A DNA stretch of 7,894 nt from an uncultured Oscillospiraceae bacterium (GCA_900555805.1 USMJ01000047.1:1-7894); one strand, 5' to 3'. Positions 1 through 7,457 are shown, numbered from the stretch's first letter. Notes: generated by a model from the letters alone, not told the origin. Numbers and translations: made by a program.

Positions 1-1155
1 CAGGCAGGTATGTCGGGTCCCTGCCTTGAAGAGACTCTTCATAACGCTCCCAAGCTTTTCGGTGCTAAGAGAGCCTACACCTGCGGTCACTTCCCGCAGT
101 CGTTCGAGTTCAGCTCGGTCGGCGGCTGGGTCGTCACAAGAGGCGCGGGTCAGAACAGCACATATTACGGAACTATCGCAGATATAGTTCTTTCACAGAG
201 ATACGCTACTCCTATAGGCGTTATCAAGACAAGCCACTATCCGAGAGAAGCGACGGGTCCGTCGGTCAATCAGATAATGATGGGCAGCGAAGGCACTTTC
301 GGCGTTCTCACAGAGGTCACTCTCAAGGTGTTCCGCTGGATGCCCGAAAACAGAAAGCGTTTCTCATATATGTTCAAGAACTGGGAGATAGCTATGAAAG
401 CGGCAAGAGAAATGATGCAGTGCGAATGCGGCTATTCTTCGGTCTTCCGTCTCTCCGACCCCGAAGAGACTTCGCTCATGCTCAAGCTCTATAACGTCGA
501 CGACACACCGCTGGCTCCGCTTCTTGACAAGCTCGGCTACAAGGATATGGAAAGATGTATGTTCCTCGGCTTCACCGACGGCGAAAAGGGCTTCTCAGCG
601 AACGTCGCGAGAAACATAGCCAAAATCGCTCTCAAGCACGGCGCGCTCCCGATGACGGGCTATGTCACAAAGAGCTGGGAGAAGGGCAGATTCAACGATC
701 CCTATCTCCGCGACACTCTCATGGACTTCGGTATCTGCACAGATACGCTCGAATGCACGGTCAACTGGTCTAACATGGCTCAGGTTCACCGCGATGTCCG
801 CAAGGTCTGCCACGCTCTGCCCAACACAGTCGTCACGACACATATGTCTCACTGCTATCCGCAGGGCGCAAACCTCTATTTCATCTTCATCACGAGAATG
901 AGCAACGAGGACGACTTCAAGGCATATCACACAACGATTCTCGACGCTATCCAGAGATCGGGCGCCGCTATCAGCCACCATCACGGTATCGGCAAGATGT
1001 TCGCCCCGTGGCTTGAATATTCTCTCGGCGAAAAAGAGTTCGGAATCTTTAAGGTACTCAAGGATTACTTCGACCCCGACTATAACCTTAACCCCGGCGG
1101 TACGATTGGACTTGACCTTAAGCCGGAAGAAAAGAGAAATATGCTCGAAAAATAA
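1..1155 (+). CDS. FAD-binding oxidase, alkyl-DHAP synthase-like (5'-partial)
   Basis: This is the C-terminal part of an FAD-linked oxidase resembling alkyldihydroxyacetonephosphate synthase, which exchanges the acyl chain of acyl-DHAP for a fatty alcohol in ether-lipid synthesis. The frame is open from base 1, with Gln-Ala-Gly codons before the first Met at base 10. That Met lies inside a conserved stretch, so the true start is upstream and the N-terminal part of the FAD domain is missing. Counting from that Met, visible features are GHFPQSFEFSSVGGW (26-40), the end of the PCMH-type FAD domain at MGSEGTFGV (91-99), the family's SHHHGIGK histidine run (322-329) and the closing NPGGTIGL (361-368). 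The acyltransferase follows after 15 bases, so they are probably co-transcribed. The family is clear. The exact substrate is not: bacterial homologues are often annotated only as FAD-binding oxidase, and other oxidases of the GlcD group share the fold. Confidence 0.88.
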   Translation, partial: QAGMSGPCLEETLHNAPKLFGAKRAYTCGHFPQSFEFSSVGGWVVTRGAGQNSTYYGTIADIVLSQRYATPIGVIKTSHYPREATGPSVNQIMMGSEGTFGVLTEVTLKVFRWMPENRKRFSYMFKNWEIAMKAAREMMQCECGYSSVFRLSDPEETSLMLKLYNVDDTPLAPLLDKLGYKDMERCMFLGFTDGEKGFSANVARNIAKIALKHGALPMTGYVTKSWEKGRFNDPYLRDTLMDFGICTDTLECTVNWSNMAQVHRDVRKVCHALPNTVVTTHMSHCYPQGANLYFIFITRMSNEDDFKAYHTTILDAIQRSGAAISHHHGIGKMFAPWLEYSLGEKEFGIFKVLKDYFDPDYNLNPGGTIGLDLKPEEKRNMLEK

Positions 1156-1170
1156 TAACGGAGAATTACT

Positions 1171-2436
1171 ATGCAGAATAAACCGTGGTTCAAACTTGAC
1201 AACGCGGCTAAAATATTCCCCGGTCAGAACACGGGCACATGGTCTAATTTTTTCAGATTTTCGATTTTACTCAAGGAGCAGGTTGACCCCCTGCTCCTTG
1301 AAAGAGCATTAAAGGCCGTTTTGCCCAGATTCCCGTGTTTCGACGTTTGTATAAAAAGAGGAATGTTTTGGTACTATTTTGAAAAAAATCCGAACGGCGC
1401 GCCCGATGTCAAGCCGGATATATCGAATCCGTGTCACAGAATAAAATTCAAAGAGAATAAAGGCTATCTTTTCAGGGTCTACTATTATGAGAAAAAGATA
1501 TCCGTCGATTTTTACCACGCTCTCACCGACGGCAGGGGAGGGTCTTTCTTCGTATGCACCTTAGCCGCCGAATATCTGCGCCTCAAGGGCTATGATATCC
1601 CGAGCGGATACAGCGTTCTCGACATAAACGAAAAGGCGACGCCCGAAGAGCTTGAGGACTCTTTCGTGAAAAACGCGGGGTCAAAGGCGAAATTCTCCCG
1701 AAAGAACAGCTGGGTGTACCACGCAAAAGGAACTAAAATGCCGAGACATACCGTCAACATGACGGCAGGAATTTTAGACTTGGCGGAGCTTAAAAAGCTG
1801 GCCAAAAGCAAGGGCGCAACCATAACCGAATTCATCGAGGCGCTTTTGCTCTACACTATGTATGTCAAACAAAAGAACGAAGAGAAAAAGCAAAAAACCG
1901 TCAGTGTTCAGGTCCCCGTTGACTTAAGGAACACTTTCAATTCGAAAACACTGAGAAACTACTCATTGACATATAACGTCAGGATAGATCCAAACATGGG
2001 AGAGTATACATTTGACGAGGTTTTGCAGCAAGTCCGCGCGTACCTGAGATATATCAACACCGAAAAACAGCTCAGAGCCATGACGACGGCGAATCTTAAA
2101 CTCGAACGCTCCGTTATGAAGTACGCCCCGCTTTTCATCAAGGATTTGGGTATCGGCGTCTCGTTTTTCATCACGGGCGAACAGACGACCTCGGTCTTGG
2201 GAAGCAATCTCGGACTTGTGAAAATTCCGCCCGAAATGGAAGAATACGTTGACAGAATGTATTTCATGGCAGGCCCCGGCATACTCAACGGCGCAAGATG
2301 CGGCGCGGTCGGCTATAAGGACACCTTCACGCTGACCTTCGCCAACGTCTACCGCGAAAGCGACATCGAGCGCTTCTTCTTCACCGAGCTTGTCAAAATG
2401 GGACTTCATGTCAAAATCGAGAGCAACAGGAGGTAA
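1171..2436 (+). CDS. Condensation/alcohol acetyltransferase-like acyltransferase
   Basis: A 421-aa protein of the chloramphenicol-acetyltransferase/condensation-domain superfamily, which transfers an acyl group from a CoA or carrier thioester to an alcohol or amine. The key evidence is HALTDG at residues 116-121, the HxxxDG catalytic motif, followed by a glycine-rich turn. A region VPVDLRNTF (248-256) and SNLGLVKIP (345-353) match the second half of the fold, where these enzymes close over the active-site channel. The length fits one stand-alone domain, with no carrier domain and no signal peptide. GGAGAA about 8 bases upstream supports the ATG at 1171. It sits between the alkyl-DHAP synthase-like gene and a zinc-ribbon membrane protein that starts 4 bases after its stop. 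This suggests, as inference, acylation of a lipid or membrane-linked alcohol. The substrate cannot be read from the sequence. A perfect inverted repeat lies near the 5' end of the gene. Confidence 0.8.
   Translation: MQNKPWFKLDNAAKIFPGQNTGTWSNFFRFSILLKEQVDPLLLERALKAVLPRFPCFDVCIKRGMFWYYFEKNPNGAPDVKPDISNPCHRIKFKENKGYLFRVYYYEKKISVDFYHALTDGRGGSFFVCTLAAEYLRLKGYDIPSGYSVLDINEKATPEELEDSFVKNAGSKAKFSRKNSWVYHAKGTKMPRHTVNMTAGILDLAELKKLAKSKGATITEFIEALLLYTMYVKQKNEEKKQKTVSVQVPVDLRNTFNSKTLRNYSLTYNVRIDPNMGEYTFDEVLQQVRAYLRYINTEKQLRAMTTANLKLERSVMKYAPLFIKDLGIGVSFFITGEQTTSVLGSNLGLVKIPPEMEEYVDRMYFMAGPGILNGARCGAVGYKDTFTLTFANVYRESDIERFFFTELVKMGLHVKIESNRR
1271..1301 (+). repeat. Intragenic perfect inverted repeat (12-bp stem)
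   Basis: TCAAGGAGCAGG at 1271-1282 is exactly complementary to CCTGCTCCTTGA at 1290-1301, with a 7-base loop. It lies about 100 bases into the acyltransferase coding region and is not followed by a T-run, so it is not an intrinsic terminator. In mRNA it would form a stable hairpin early in the message. Confidence 0.6.
2428..2434 (+). promoter_or_regulatory. Ribosome binding site deciding the start at 2441
   Basis: AGGAGGT is a near-perfect anti-Shine-Dalgarno match, ending 6 bases before the ATG at 2441. The frame is open further upstream, to an ATG at 2390, but that start would overlap the acyltransferase and add residues unlike a zinc-ribbon N-terminus. The site lies across the stop codon of the preceding gene, so translation of the two may be coupled. 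Confidence 0.85.
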
Positions 2437-2440
2437 AATT

Positions 2441-3148
2441 ATGTCTTATTGCGTTAATTGCGGCGTTGAGCTTGACGCTTCGGCGAAGAAGTGTCCGCTC
2501 TGTTCAACTCCGGTTATAAATCCGAACGCCGAGCCGCCCGAGAAATCGTCCACGCCGTTTCCCGAGAGGGTCGATATTCCCGAATCTGTCAACCGAAGAT
2601 TCACGGCTTTCATCGTTTCAATGGTGATGCTTATCCCGAATATAGTCTGCCTGCTCGTCAATCTTCTTTTCGATAGGAGCAATATGTGGACATGGTGGGT
2701 CAACTCGACAAGCCTGCTTGTGTGGGCGGTGTTCGTCTCGCCGTTCCTTTGGAAAAAGCTGCGCGGCTGGCTGATAGTCATAATCGACGCCGCTTTTATT
2801 ATCGGCTACGCCTATGTTTTCTACTATCTCGAAGACAGCACGGGCTGGTTCCAGTATTGTGCCTTGCCGATAATCATCATATCCGCGGTACTCGTCGGTT
2901 TCCTTATCGAGTGGAAACGTTACTTCAAGCCGAATTGGCCCGTACTCATGATAACCGTATTCAGCGAGGTTATTGTTGCCTCGGTTTCGGCCGAGCTGAT
3001 TGTCAGAAACTATATTTCCGGCGCCCCGTCGGTCAAAATCTCGCTGATAATTTCAGCCTGCTGCGTCGCGCTGATAGCGTTCTTTATAACCGTCGCGACG
3101 AACAAGCGGCTTCAGCAGTGGATGGATAAAAAATTCTTCGTCAACTGA
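2441..3148 (+). CDS. Zinc-ribbon, six-helix membrane protein (DUF6320-like)
   Basis: A 235-aa protein opening with a short zinc ribbon: C4, C7, C18 and C21 form two CxxC pairs (CVNC and CPLC), which should bind one Zn(II). A Pro-rich linker (about 25-50) follows. Then come about six hydrophobic segments near 54-77, 84-104, 108-130, 138-157, 165-187 and 198-220, and a basic C-terminal tail. It is an integral membrane protein with a probably cytosolic ribbon. From memory it resembles the clostridial family labelled DUF6320, often found beside alcohol-acetyltransferase-like genes; this was not checked by search. The 4-base gap from the acyltransferase supports a shared role, for instance membrane anchoring or handling of its product, but no activity is known to me. 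The start is set by the AGGAGGT site. Confidence 0.78.
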   Translation: MSYCVNCGVELDASAKKCPLCSTPVINPNAEPPEKSSTPFPERVDIPESVNRRFTAFIVSMVMLIPNIVCLLVNLLFDRSNMWTWWVNSTSLLVWAVFVSPFLWKKLRGWLIVIIDAAFIIGYAYVFYYLEDSTGWFQYCALPIIIISAVLVGFLIEWKRYFKPNWPVLMITVFSEVIVASVSAELIVRNYISGAPSVKISLIISACCVALIAFFITVATNKRLQQWMDKKFFVN

Positions 3149-3153
3149 CGAGC

Positions 3154-3158
3154 GGAGG
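3154..3158 (+). promoter_or_regulatory. Ribosome binding site favouring the start at 3165
   Basis: GGAGG ends directly before an ATG at 3159, which leaves no spacer, and 6 bases before the in-frame ATG at 3165. The second ATG therefore has normal spacing and is the preferred start. The alternative adds only Met-Lys to the signal peptide. Confidence 0.7.
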
Positions 3159-3164
3159 ATGAAA

Positions 3165-3620
3165 ATGAAAAGATCACTCGCTATAATTATATGTACGCTT
3201 TCGGCTTTGCTGCTGTTTGCGTCCTGCGGCGAAAAGGACGGATATGTCATCGCCATCGACGAAAGCATGCATCCGTTCTGCGGCGTTGACTCAAGCGGAG
3301 AGCCCGTCGGCTTTGAGGTCGACATACTCAAAGCCATATCCGCCGAGCAGGGCTTCAAGGTCAAATACTACCCGACGGGATATCCCGAAGCCTTGGAAGT
3401 TCTCGAAAAAGGCGACGCTGACGCCGTCATGGCGGCCGTCATACCGACAGACGAACTCGCGGAAAAATTCGATTTCACGGATATGTATTATAACAACGAA
3501 TACGCCGTCGCCGTCAGAAAGGGCAAGAACGAAAAGTTCATCGAACAGTTCAACGAGGGCCTAAGCCGGCTGAACGACAGCGGAAAGTATAAAGAAATAT
3601 ATACGAAATACTTCGGTTAA
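3165..3620 (+). CDS. Short solute-binding (SBP family 3) lipoprotein lacking lobe 2
   Basis: A 151-aa predicted lipoprotein. A basic N-terminus and hydrophobic stretch (4-18) end in FASC, with Cys21 as the likely lipidated residue; Phe at -3 is less usual. The mature part resembles lobe 1 of family-3 amino-acid-binding proteins: EPVGFEVDILKAI (46-58), GDADAVMAAVIPTDELAEKFDFTDMYY region (83-109). It then goes straight to the family's C-terminal segment, YAVAVRKGKNE and a helix ending in YKEIYTKYFG. The mature protein is about 130 residues, whereas the family usually has 220-240, and the missing part matches most of lobe 2. Both termini are intact and in frame, so this is not a simple truncation. 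No permease or ATPase gene is nearby. It may be a reduced binding or sensor protein, or an inert remnant. It sits 31 bases before uvrC. Confidence 0.75.
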   Translation: MKRSLAIIICTLSALLLFASCGEKDGYVIAIDESMHPFCGVDSSGEPVGFEVDILKAISAEQGFKVKYYPTGYPEALEVLEKGDADAVMAAVIPTDELAEKFDFTDMYYNNEYAVAVRKGKNEKFIEQFNEGLSRLNDSGKYKEIYTKYFG

Positions 3621-3651
3621 ACAAAACATACAGATCGAAAGGAGGGCCGAA

Positions 3652-5490
3652 ATGAACGACAGAATACCTTATCTTCGAAAGAAGTCAATGAAATTACCGA
3701 TGAATCCCGGCGTATATATAATGAAAAACAAGTCGGGAGAAATCATATATATCGGCAAGGCGAAAATGCTCAAAAACAGGGTCAGTCAATACTTTGGCTC
3801 TCAGAACAACCATACGCTCAAGGTCAGAAAGATGGTCGAAAATGTCTATGACTTCGACTATATTCTGACGGACAGCGAATTTGAGGCGCTCGTTCTTGAA
3901 TGCAGTCTGATAAAACAGCATATGCCGAAATATAATATTCTCCTCAAGGACAGCAAGGGCTACAGCTATGTTAAAATCACCAAAGGCCCGTGGGGGCGAA
4001 TAAGCGCCTGCTTCAAAAAAGAAAATGACGGAAACATCTATCTCGGCCCGTTCACCTCGGGATACAGCATGAGGTCAATGGTCGAGGAGGCGAACAAAAT
4101 ATATAAGCTCGCCACCTGCAACAGGAAGTTCCCGGCGGATATCGGCAAGAGCAGACCGTGTCTGAATTTCTATATCGGTCAGTGCTGCGCGCCTTGCCGC
4201 GGAAAGATATCGGCTGAGGAATACGCCGAAAACCTGAATGACGCCGTTGAATTTCTCAAAGGCGGTCAGAGCCAGCAGGTCAAACAGCTTAGAGAACAGA
4301 TGGAAAAATACAGTGAGGCTCTCGAATTCGAAAAAGCCGCGAAGCTTCGCGACAGAATAAACGCTATGGAGAAAATCACGAGCCGTCAAAAGGTCGTCTC
4401 CTCGCTTATTAAACAGCAGGATGTTTTCGCTATAGTACAGTCGGGCGAAAAAGCCTGCCTGCATATCCTGCGGTTCAATAAAGGCATACTTTTCGACAGC
4501 GAGGATTTCATCTTCGACGCGCAGGAGGATCTTCCCTCAGCAAGATATGAGCTTATAATGAGCTACTATTCTTTCGGGAGAACCATACCCAAACGCATAA
4601 CGCTTGACGGCGAGACCGAGGACGCCGAAGTCTTGGCGGAATGGCTGAGCGAAAAGGCTGGCTATAAGGTCACACTCGGCACTGTGCAAAAAGGCGAACA
4701 GGCTTCGCTTATGGCGATGTGCCGAAAGAATGCCGCCGAAAAATTGGCGCAGTATATGGGCAGAACAATGAAAGAAACAGCCGCCCTCGATGAACTCAAA
4801 AACTTGCTCGGACTAAAAAAAGTTCCCGAGTATATCGAGTCATACGATATATCCCATACAGCCGGAAGCGACAATGTCGCAGGCATGATCGTTTTCAAAA
4901 ACGGTTCGCCCTATAAAAAAGCATATAAACGCTTCATGATAAAAGGCTTCTCGGGTCAGGATGATTACGGCTCAATGCGCGAAGTTCTGACGAGAAGATT
5001 TGAACACTATCTCGACGAAAACGAAACGGACGAGGGCTTCAAAGCTCTCCCCGATCTTATATTGCTCGACGGCGGACACGGCCAGATAAACGCGGTCAAA
5101 CCTGTCCTCGAGCAGTTAGGCCTGAGCGTACCTTTATATGGTATGGTCAAGGACGACAAGCACAGAACGCGAGCCATAGCGGTCGACGGCGGCGAGGTCG
5201 CGATAACCTCAAAGCGGCAGGTGTTCACCCTCGTTTCCGAGATTCAGGAGGAGGTCCACCGCTTCGCGATAACCTACCATAAAAGCAAACACTCAAAGAG
5301 TACCCTTGAAACGAAGCTGACGGAGATCGAGGGTATCGGCGAGAAGAAAGCAAAAATTCTGCTGAAAAATTTCAAAACGATGAAAGCGATATCCTCGGCG
5401 AGCGTTGACGAGCTTAGCGCGGTCGGCGGAATTTCGAAGGCGAACGCCGAAAAAATATATGAACATTTCCAAGGAGGCAGACATGAATAA
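3652..5490 (+). CDS. uvrC: UvrABC system protein C (excinuclease subunit C)
   Basis: The dual-incision nuclease of nucleotide excision repair, which joins the UvrB-DNA complex and cuts both sides of a lesion. At 612 aa it is of normal length. The GIY-YIG nuclease domain, for the 3' cut, shows GVYIM (20-24), IIYIGKAK (31-38), Arg43 and Glu77. A cysteine set C156, C170, C178 and C182 fits the reported iron-sulfur site of UvrC. The UvrB-binding UVR helix pair is near 205-240. The RNase H-like domain for the 5' cut has Asp399 in SYDISHTAG, Asp437/438, Asp473 in LLDGGHGQ and His536. Two helix-hairpin-helix DNA-binding motifs end the protein (about 555-608). AAAGGAGG at 3638-3645, 6 bases upstream, supports the ATG. 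The phosphoesterase gene overlaps its 3' end by 8 bases. All the key residues looked for are present, so it should be active. Confidence 0.98.
   Translation: MNDRIPYLRKKSMKLPMNPGVYIMKNKSGEIIYIGKAKMLKNRVSQYFGSQNNHTLKVRKMVENVYDFDYILTDSEFEALVLECSLIKQHMPKYNILLKDSKGYSYVKITKGPWGRISACFKKENDGNIYLGPFTSGYSMRSMVEEANKIYKLATCNRKFPADIGKSRPCLNFYIGQCCAPCRGKISAEEYAENLNDAVEFLKGGQSQQVKQLREQMEKYSEALEFEKAAKLRDRINAMEKITSRQKVVSSLIKQQDVFAIVQSGEKACLHILRFNKGILFDSEDFIFDAQEDLPSARYELIMSYYSFGRTIPKRITLDGETEDAEVLAEWLSEKAGYKVTLGTVQKGEQASLMAMCRKNAAEKLAQYMGRTMKETAALDELKNLLGLKKVPEYIESYDISHTAGSDNVAGMIVFKNGSPYKKAYKRFMIKGFSGQDDYGSMREVLTRRFEHYLDENETDEGFKALPDLILLDGGHGQINAVKPVLEQLGLSVPLYGMVKDDKHRTRAIAVDGGEVAITSKRQVFTLVSEIQEEVHRFAITYHKSKHSKSTLETKLTEIEGIGEKKAKILLKNFKTMKAISSASVDELSAVGGISKANAEKIYEHFQGGRHE
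5471..5477 (+). promoter_or_regulatory. Ribosome binding site inside the 3' end of uvrC
   Basis: AAGGAGG lies within the last uvrC codons, 5 bases before the ATG at 5483. It decides that start against an in-frame upstream extension to 5405, which would only be a shadow of uvrC. The 8-base overlap suggests translational coupling with uvrC. Confidence 0.85.
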
Positions 5491-6901
5491 AGCGAGATTT
5501 GCGGTCATAGCGGACACACACTATTTTTCGCCGACCCTTACAGACGGAAAGAGGGCGTACGAGTTAAGGAGCGATTCGGATCAGAAATGCCTGCTCGAAT
5601 CGGGGGCTATCATCGACTCCGCGTTCAAAACGCTCGCTCTTGACGAGACGATAGACAGCGTGCTTATCTGCGGCGACCTGACATGTAACGGAGAGATGGC
5701 GAGCCACAGAGAAATGCTCGAAAAGCTCGATTTTTTGAGCCGATTTAAAAAAGTATATGTCATAACCTCGACCCACGATTGGGCAAGCGACGAGAACGCA
5801 AGAGAGTTCTTCGGCGACGAGGAAAGAAAAATCGACGATGTCGCCAAAATTGACGAGCTCGCCGAAATGTATTCGCGTTTCGGACTTGACGACGCCATAG
5901 CGAGATACGATATCGAAAACGGACTTAGCTCATATGTCGTCAAGCTTTGCGACGGCTTCAGACTTTTCGCCCTGAACGACGATCAGAACGGCGCAGGAAA
6001 GTCGGGATACAGCGAAGAACACATGAAATGGATAAAAGATCAGCTCGCCGAAGCGAAAAGGGCAGGGGACAGAGTTGTTGCCATGCAGCACCATGTTGTT
6101 TTACAGCATTACACTCCGCTCCTGACAGGCGGCGGAATCTGCTGCGGCGACAGAGATTGGGTCGCCGAAAACTTCGCCGAAAACGGCGTTGAACTGCTCT
6201 TTGTCGGCCATTCGCATATGCATAACATAACCGAATATAAATCCCCGAGCGGAAAAAAGCTTGCCCAGGTCAATGTCGGCTCGCTCGTCGGCTACCCTGC
6301 GCCGATAGTCAAAGTCAACATTGACGATGAATACATATCGGTACACACCGAGTATGTCAAAAAATTCAAATATAACGGCTCGGAGCATACTCTCGATTAT
6401 ATGCTGGCTCACTCAAGGGGCGTCATCGAAAAGATAGTCGACGCAGCCTGCTCGGGCGATGTCAAAGACTTCGTCGAGCGCTGCGCCGCTCTTGGACTTC
6501 GATCAAAGGCTCTTGAGAAGCTCTATTTCGCCATCAGAAGACTCTTCGCTTACATAAAAAGAGTAACTGTCGGCGAATTTTCAAGGCTTGTCAACCGACT
6601 GACATTCGGAAAAGGCATAAACAAAAAAGCTGCCGACGAAGCGTCGGAGGAGGCTGTTATCGAAATAATCTATAACATCTTCCTGAACCTTTTCGACGGC
6701 TGCGCGAGAAGATATAAAAAGGGTACGCCCGTCTATACCGTAGTGGCGGATTTTGTCTCGATACCGTCAAGACTGCTCGGCAAAATTCCGTTTGCGCCGA
6801 AGAAAATCAAAGCGATAACGGACGAAATCGTCGAGCTCGTATGCCTGCTTATGGACGATGTATACGACAACAATTATTTAAGGTATAAAAAAGGAAATTA
6901 A
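5483..6901 (+). CDS. Calcineurin-like metallophosphoesterase with altered motif III
   Basis: A 472-aa protein with a calcineurin-like phosphoesterase domain in the first 290 residues or so. Metal-binding motifs appear in order: ADTHY (D11, H13), CGDLTCNG (D65), QHH (H203/H204) and VGHSHMH (H243, H245). The usual GNHD/E motif reads STHDW at 96-100, so the metal-bridging Asn is replaced by Thr97 while the His-Asp is kept. There is no signal peptide, so it is cytosolic. Residues about 300-472 form a largely helical, basic C-terminal extension that I do not recognise (KLYFAIRRLFAYIKR and a second helical block). The substrate is unknown: members hydrolyse nucleotides, phospholipid head groups, cyclic nucleotides or nucleic-acid ends. 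Its overlap with uvrC suggests co-expression but does not prove a DNA-repair role. No terminator is visible after it. Confidence 0.88.
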   Translation: MNKARFAVIADTHYFSPTLTDGKRAYELRSDSDQKCLLESGAIIDSAFKTLALDETIDSVLICGDLTCNGEMASHREMLEKLDFLSRFKKVYVITSTHDWASDENAREFFGDEERKIDDVAKIDELAEMYSRFGLDDAIARYDIENGLSSYVVKLCDGFRLFALNDDQNGAGKSGYSEEHMKWIKDQLAEAKRAGDRVVAMQHHVVLQHYTPLLTGGGICCGDRDWVAENFAENGVELLFVGHSHMHNITEYKSPSGKKLAQVNVGSLVGYPAPIVKVNIDDEYISVHTEYVKKFKYNGSEHTLDYMLAHSRGVIEKIVDAACSGDVKDFVERCAALGLRSKALEKLYFAIRRLFAYIKRVTVGEFSRLVNRLTFGKGINKKAADEASEEAVIEIIYNIFLNLFDGCARRYKKGTPVYTVVADFVSIPSRLLGKIPFAPKKIKAITDEIVELVCLLMDDVYDNNYLRYKKGN

Positions 6902-6906
6902 ATAGC

Positions 6907-6935
6907 TTGATTTTTGTCGAATTTTGTGATACAGT
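6907..6935 (+). promoter_or_regulatory. Probable sigma-A promoter for the XRE regulator
   Basis: TTGATT (6907-6912), a 17-base spacer and TACAGT (6930-6935) preceded by TGA, which gives an extended -10. Each hexamer matches 4 of 6 consensus bases. Transcription would begin near 6942, leaving a leader of about 30 bases with AAGGCGGTG as the binding site before the ATG at 6972. It would separate the regulator from the upstream gene run, though read-through is possible. Confidence 0.5.
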
Positions 6936-6971
6936 ATCCGTAAGGAAAAATACGAACAAGGCGGTGCGAAT

Positions 6972-7346
6972 ATGGAGACCGATACTTTAAGAGCCAATAT
7001 CAGAAAATACAGAGTTATTAACGACCTGACGCAACAGGATCTCGCGGACAGGCTCGGCGTCGACAGAACGACATATTCAAAATATGAAAGCGGAAAAGCC
7101 AACCCTCAGTTCACGAATGTTGTCAAGCTCGCCGATATATTCGGTATAACCGTCGGCGAACTTTGCGGAAGCAATGACGAAAAGCTTATGGAATTCGGTG
7201 ACTCTGCGGCTTTCAGCACGGAGGAACTGAGACTTGTCTACGCTTTCAGAACGCTCTCCGAATGGCGCAAAACAGAAATTCTGAGAACCGTGAACAGACT
7301 TTCAAACGATCAGGAGAAAGAGAACGAAAAGAACGGAAATATGTGA
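6972..7346 (+). CDS. XRE-family helix-turn-helix transcriptional regulator
   Basis: A 124-aa protein with a Cro/C1-type DNA-binding domain over about residues 6-62. DLTQQDLADRLGVDRTTYSKYE holds the helix-turn-helix, with helix 3 around VDRTTYSKYE, followed by SGKANPQ and a fourth and fifth helix ending in ITVGELCG. The C-terminal part has a helix STEELRLVYAFRTLSEWRKTE (76-96), common in short clostridial XRE proteins, where it probably dimerises, and a charged tail of Glu, Lys and Asn. There is no ligand or peptidase domain. It lies just upstream of a strong promoter overlapped by a dyad at 7410-7432, so local control of the small peptide gene is plausible but unproven. A type II antitoxin role is possible in this family, but no toxin-like partner ORF sits beside it. 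Confidence 0.92.
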   Translation: METDTLRANIRKYRVINDLTQQDLADRLGVDRTTYSKYESGKANPQFTNVVKLADIFGITVGELCGSNDEKLMEFGDSAAFSTEELRLVYAFRTLSEWRKTEILRTVNRLSNDQEKENEKNGNM

Positions 7347-7391
7347 CTTTAAGACCATTATGAACAAGGCCTATATTTTATACTTAGTTTA

Positions 7392-7421
7392 TTGACTTCT
7401 TGTGTCAGGTTTATGTATAAT
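7392..7421 (+). promoter_or_regulatory. Strong sigma-A promoter for the 29-aa peptide
   Basis: TTGACT (7392-7397), an 18-base spacer and a perfect TATAAT (7416-7421), with an AT-rich stretch just upstream (7370-7391) that could act as an UP element. Initiation near 7428 would give a leader of about 30 bases. It is the best promoter in the window. Confidence 0.85.
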
Positions 7422-7432
7422 GTAAACATAAA
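7410..7432 (+). promoter_or_regulatory. Dyad across the -10 box, candidate operator
   Basis: TTTATGT (7410-7416) and ACATAAA (7426-7432) form a perfect 7-bp inverted repeat centred on 7421, with two more matching pairs inside. A protein bound here would cover the -10 box and start site, so repression is the likely effect. The XRE protein encoded just upstream is the nearest candidate binder. AT-rich DNA yields such dyads by chance fairly often, so this is tentative. Confidence 0.4.
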
Positions 7433-7457
7433 GAAGTAATGAAGGGAGGCTGACATA

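Noticed and set aside
1963..2409. Long antisense open frame over the acyltransferase gene (148 codons)
   Set aside because: It has no Shine-Dalgarno site or promoter, a composition typical of antisense shadows, and lies wholly over a well-supported gene. Other antisense frames over the oxidase, uvrC and phosphoesterase genes were dropped for the same reasons.
4338..4351. Perfect palindrome CGCGAAGCTTCGCG inside uvrC
   Set aside because: It encodes conserved UVR-domain residues (AAKLRD) and has no loop, spacing or context that suggests a regulatory site; a chance by-product of codon choice is enough.
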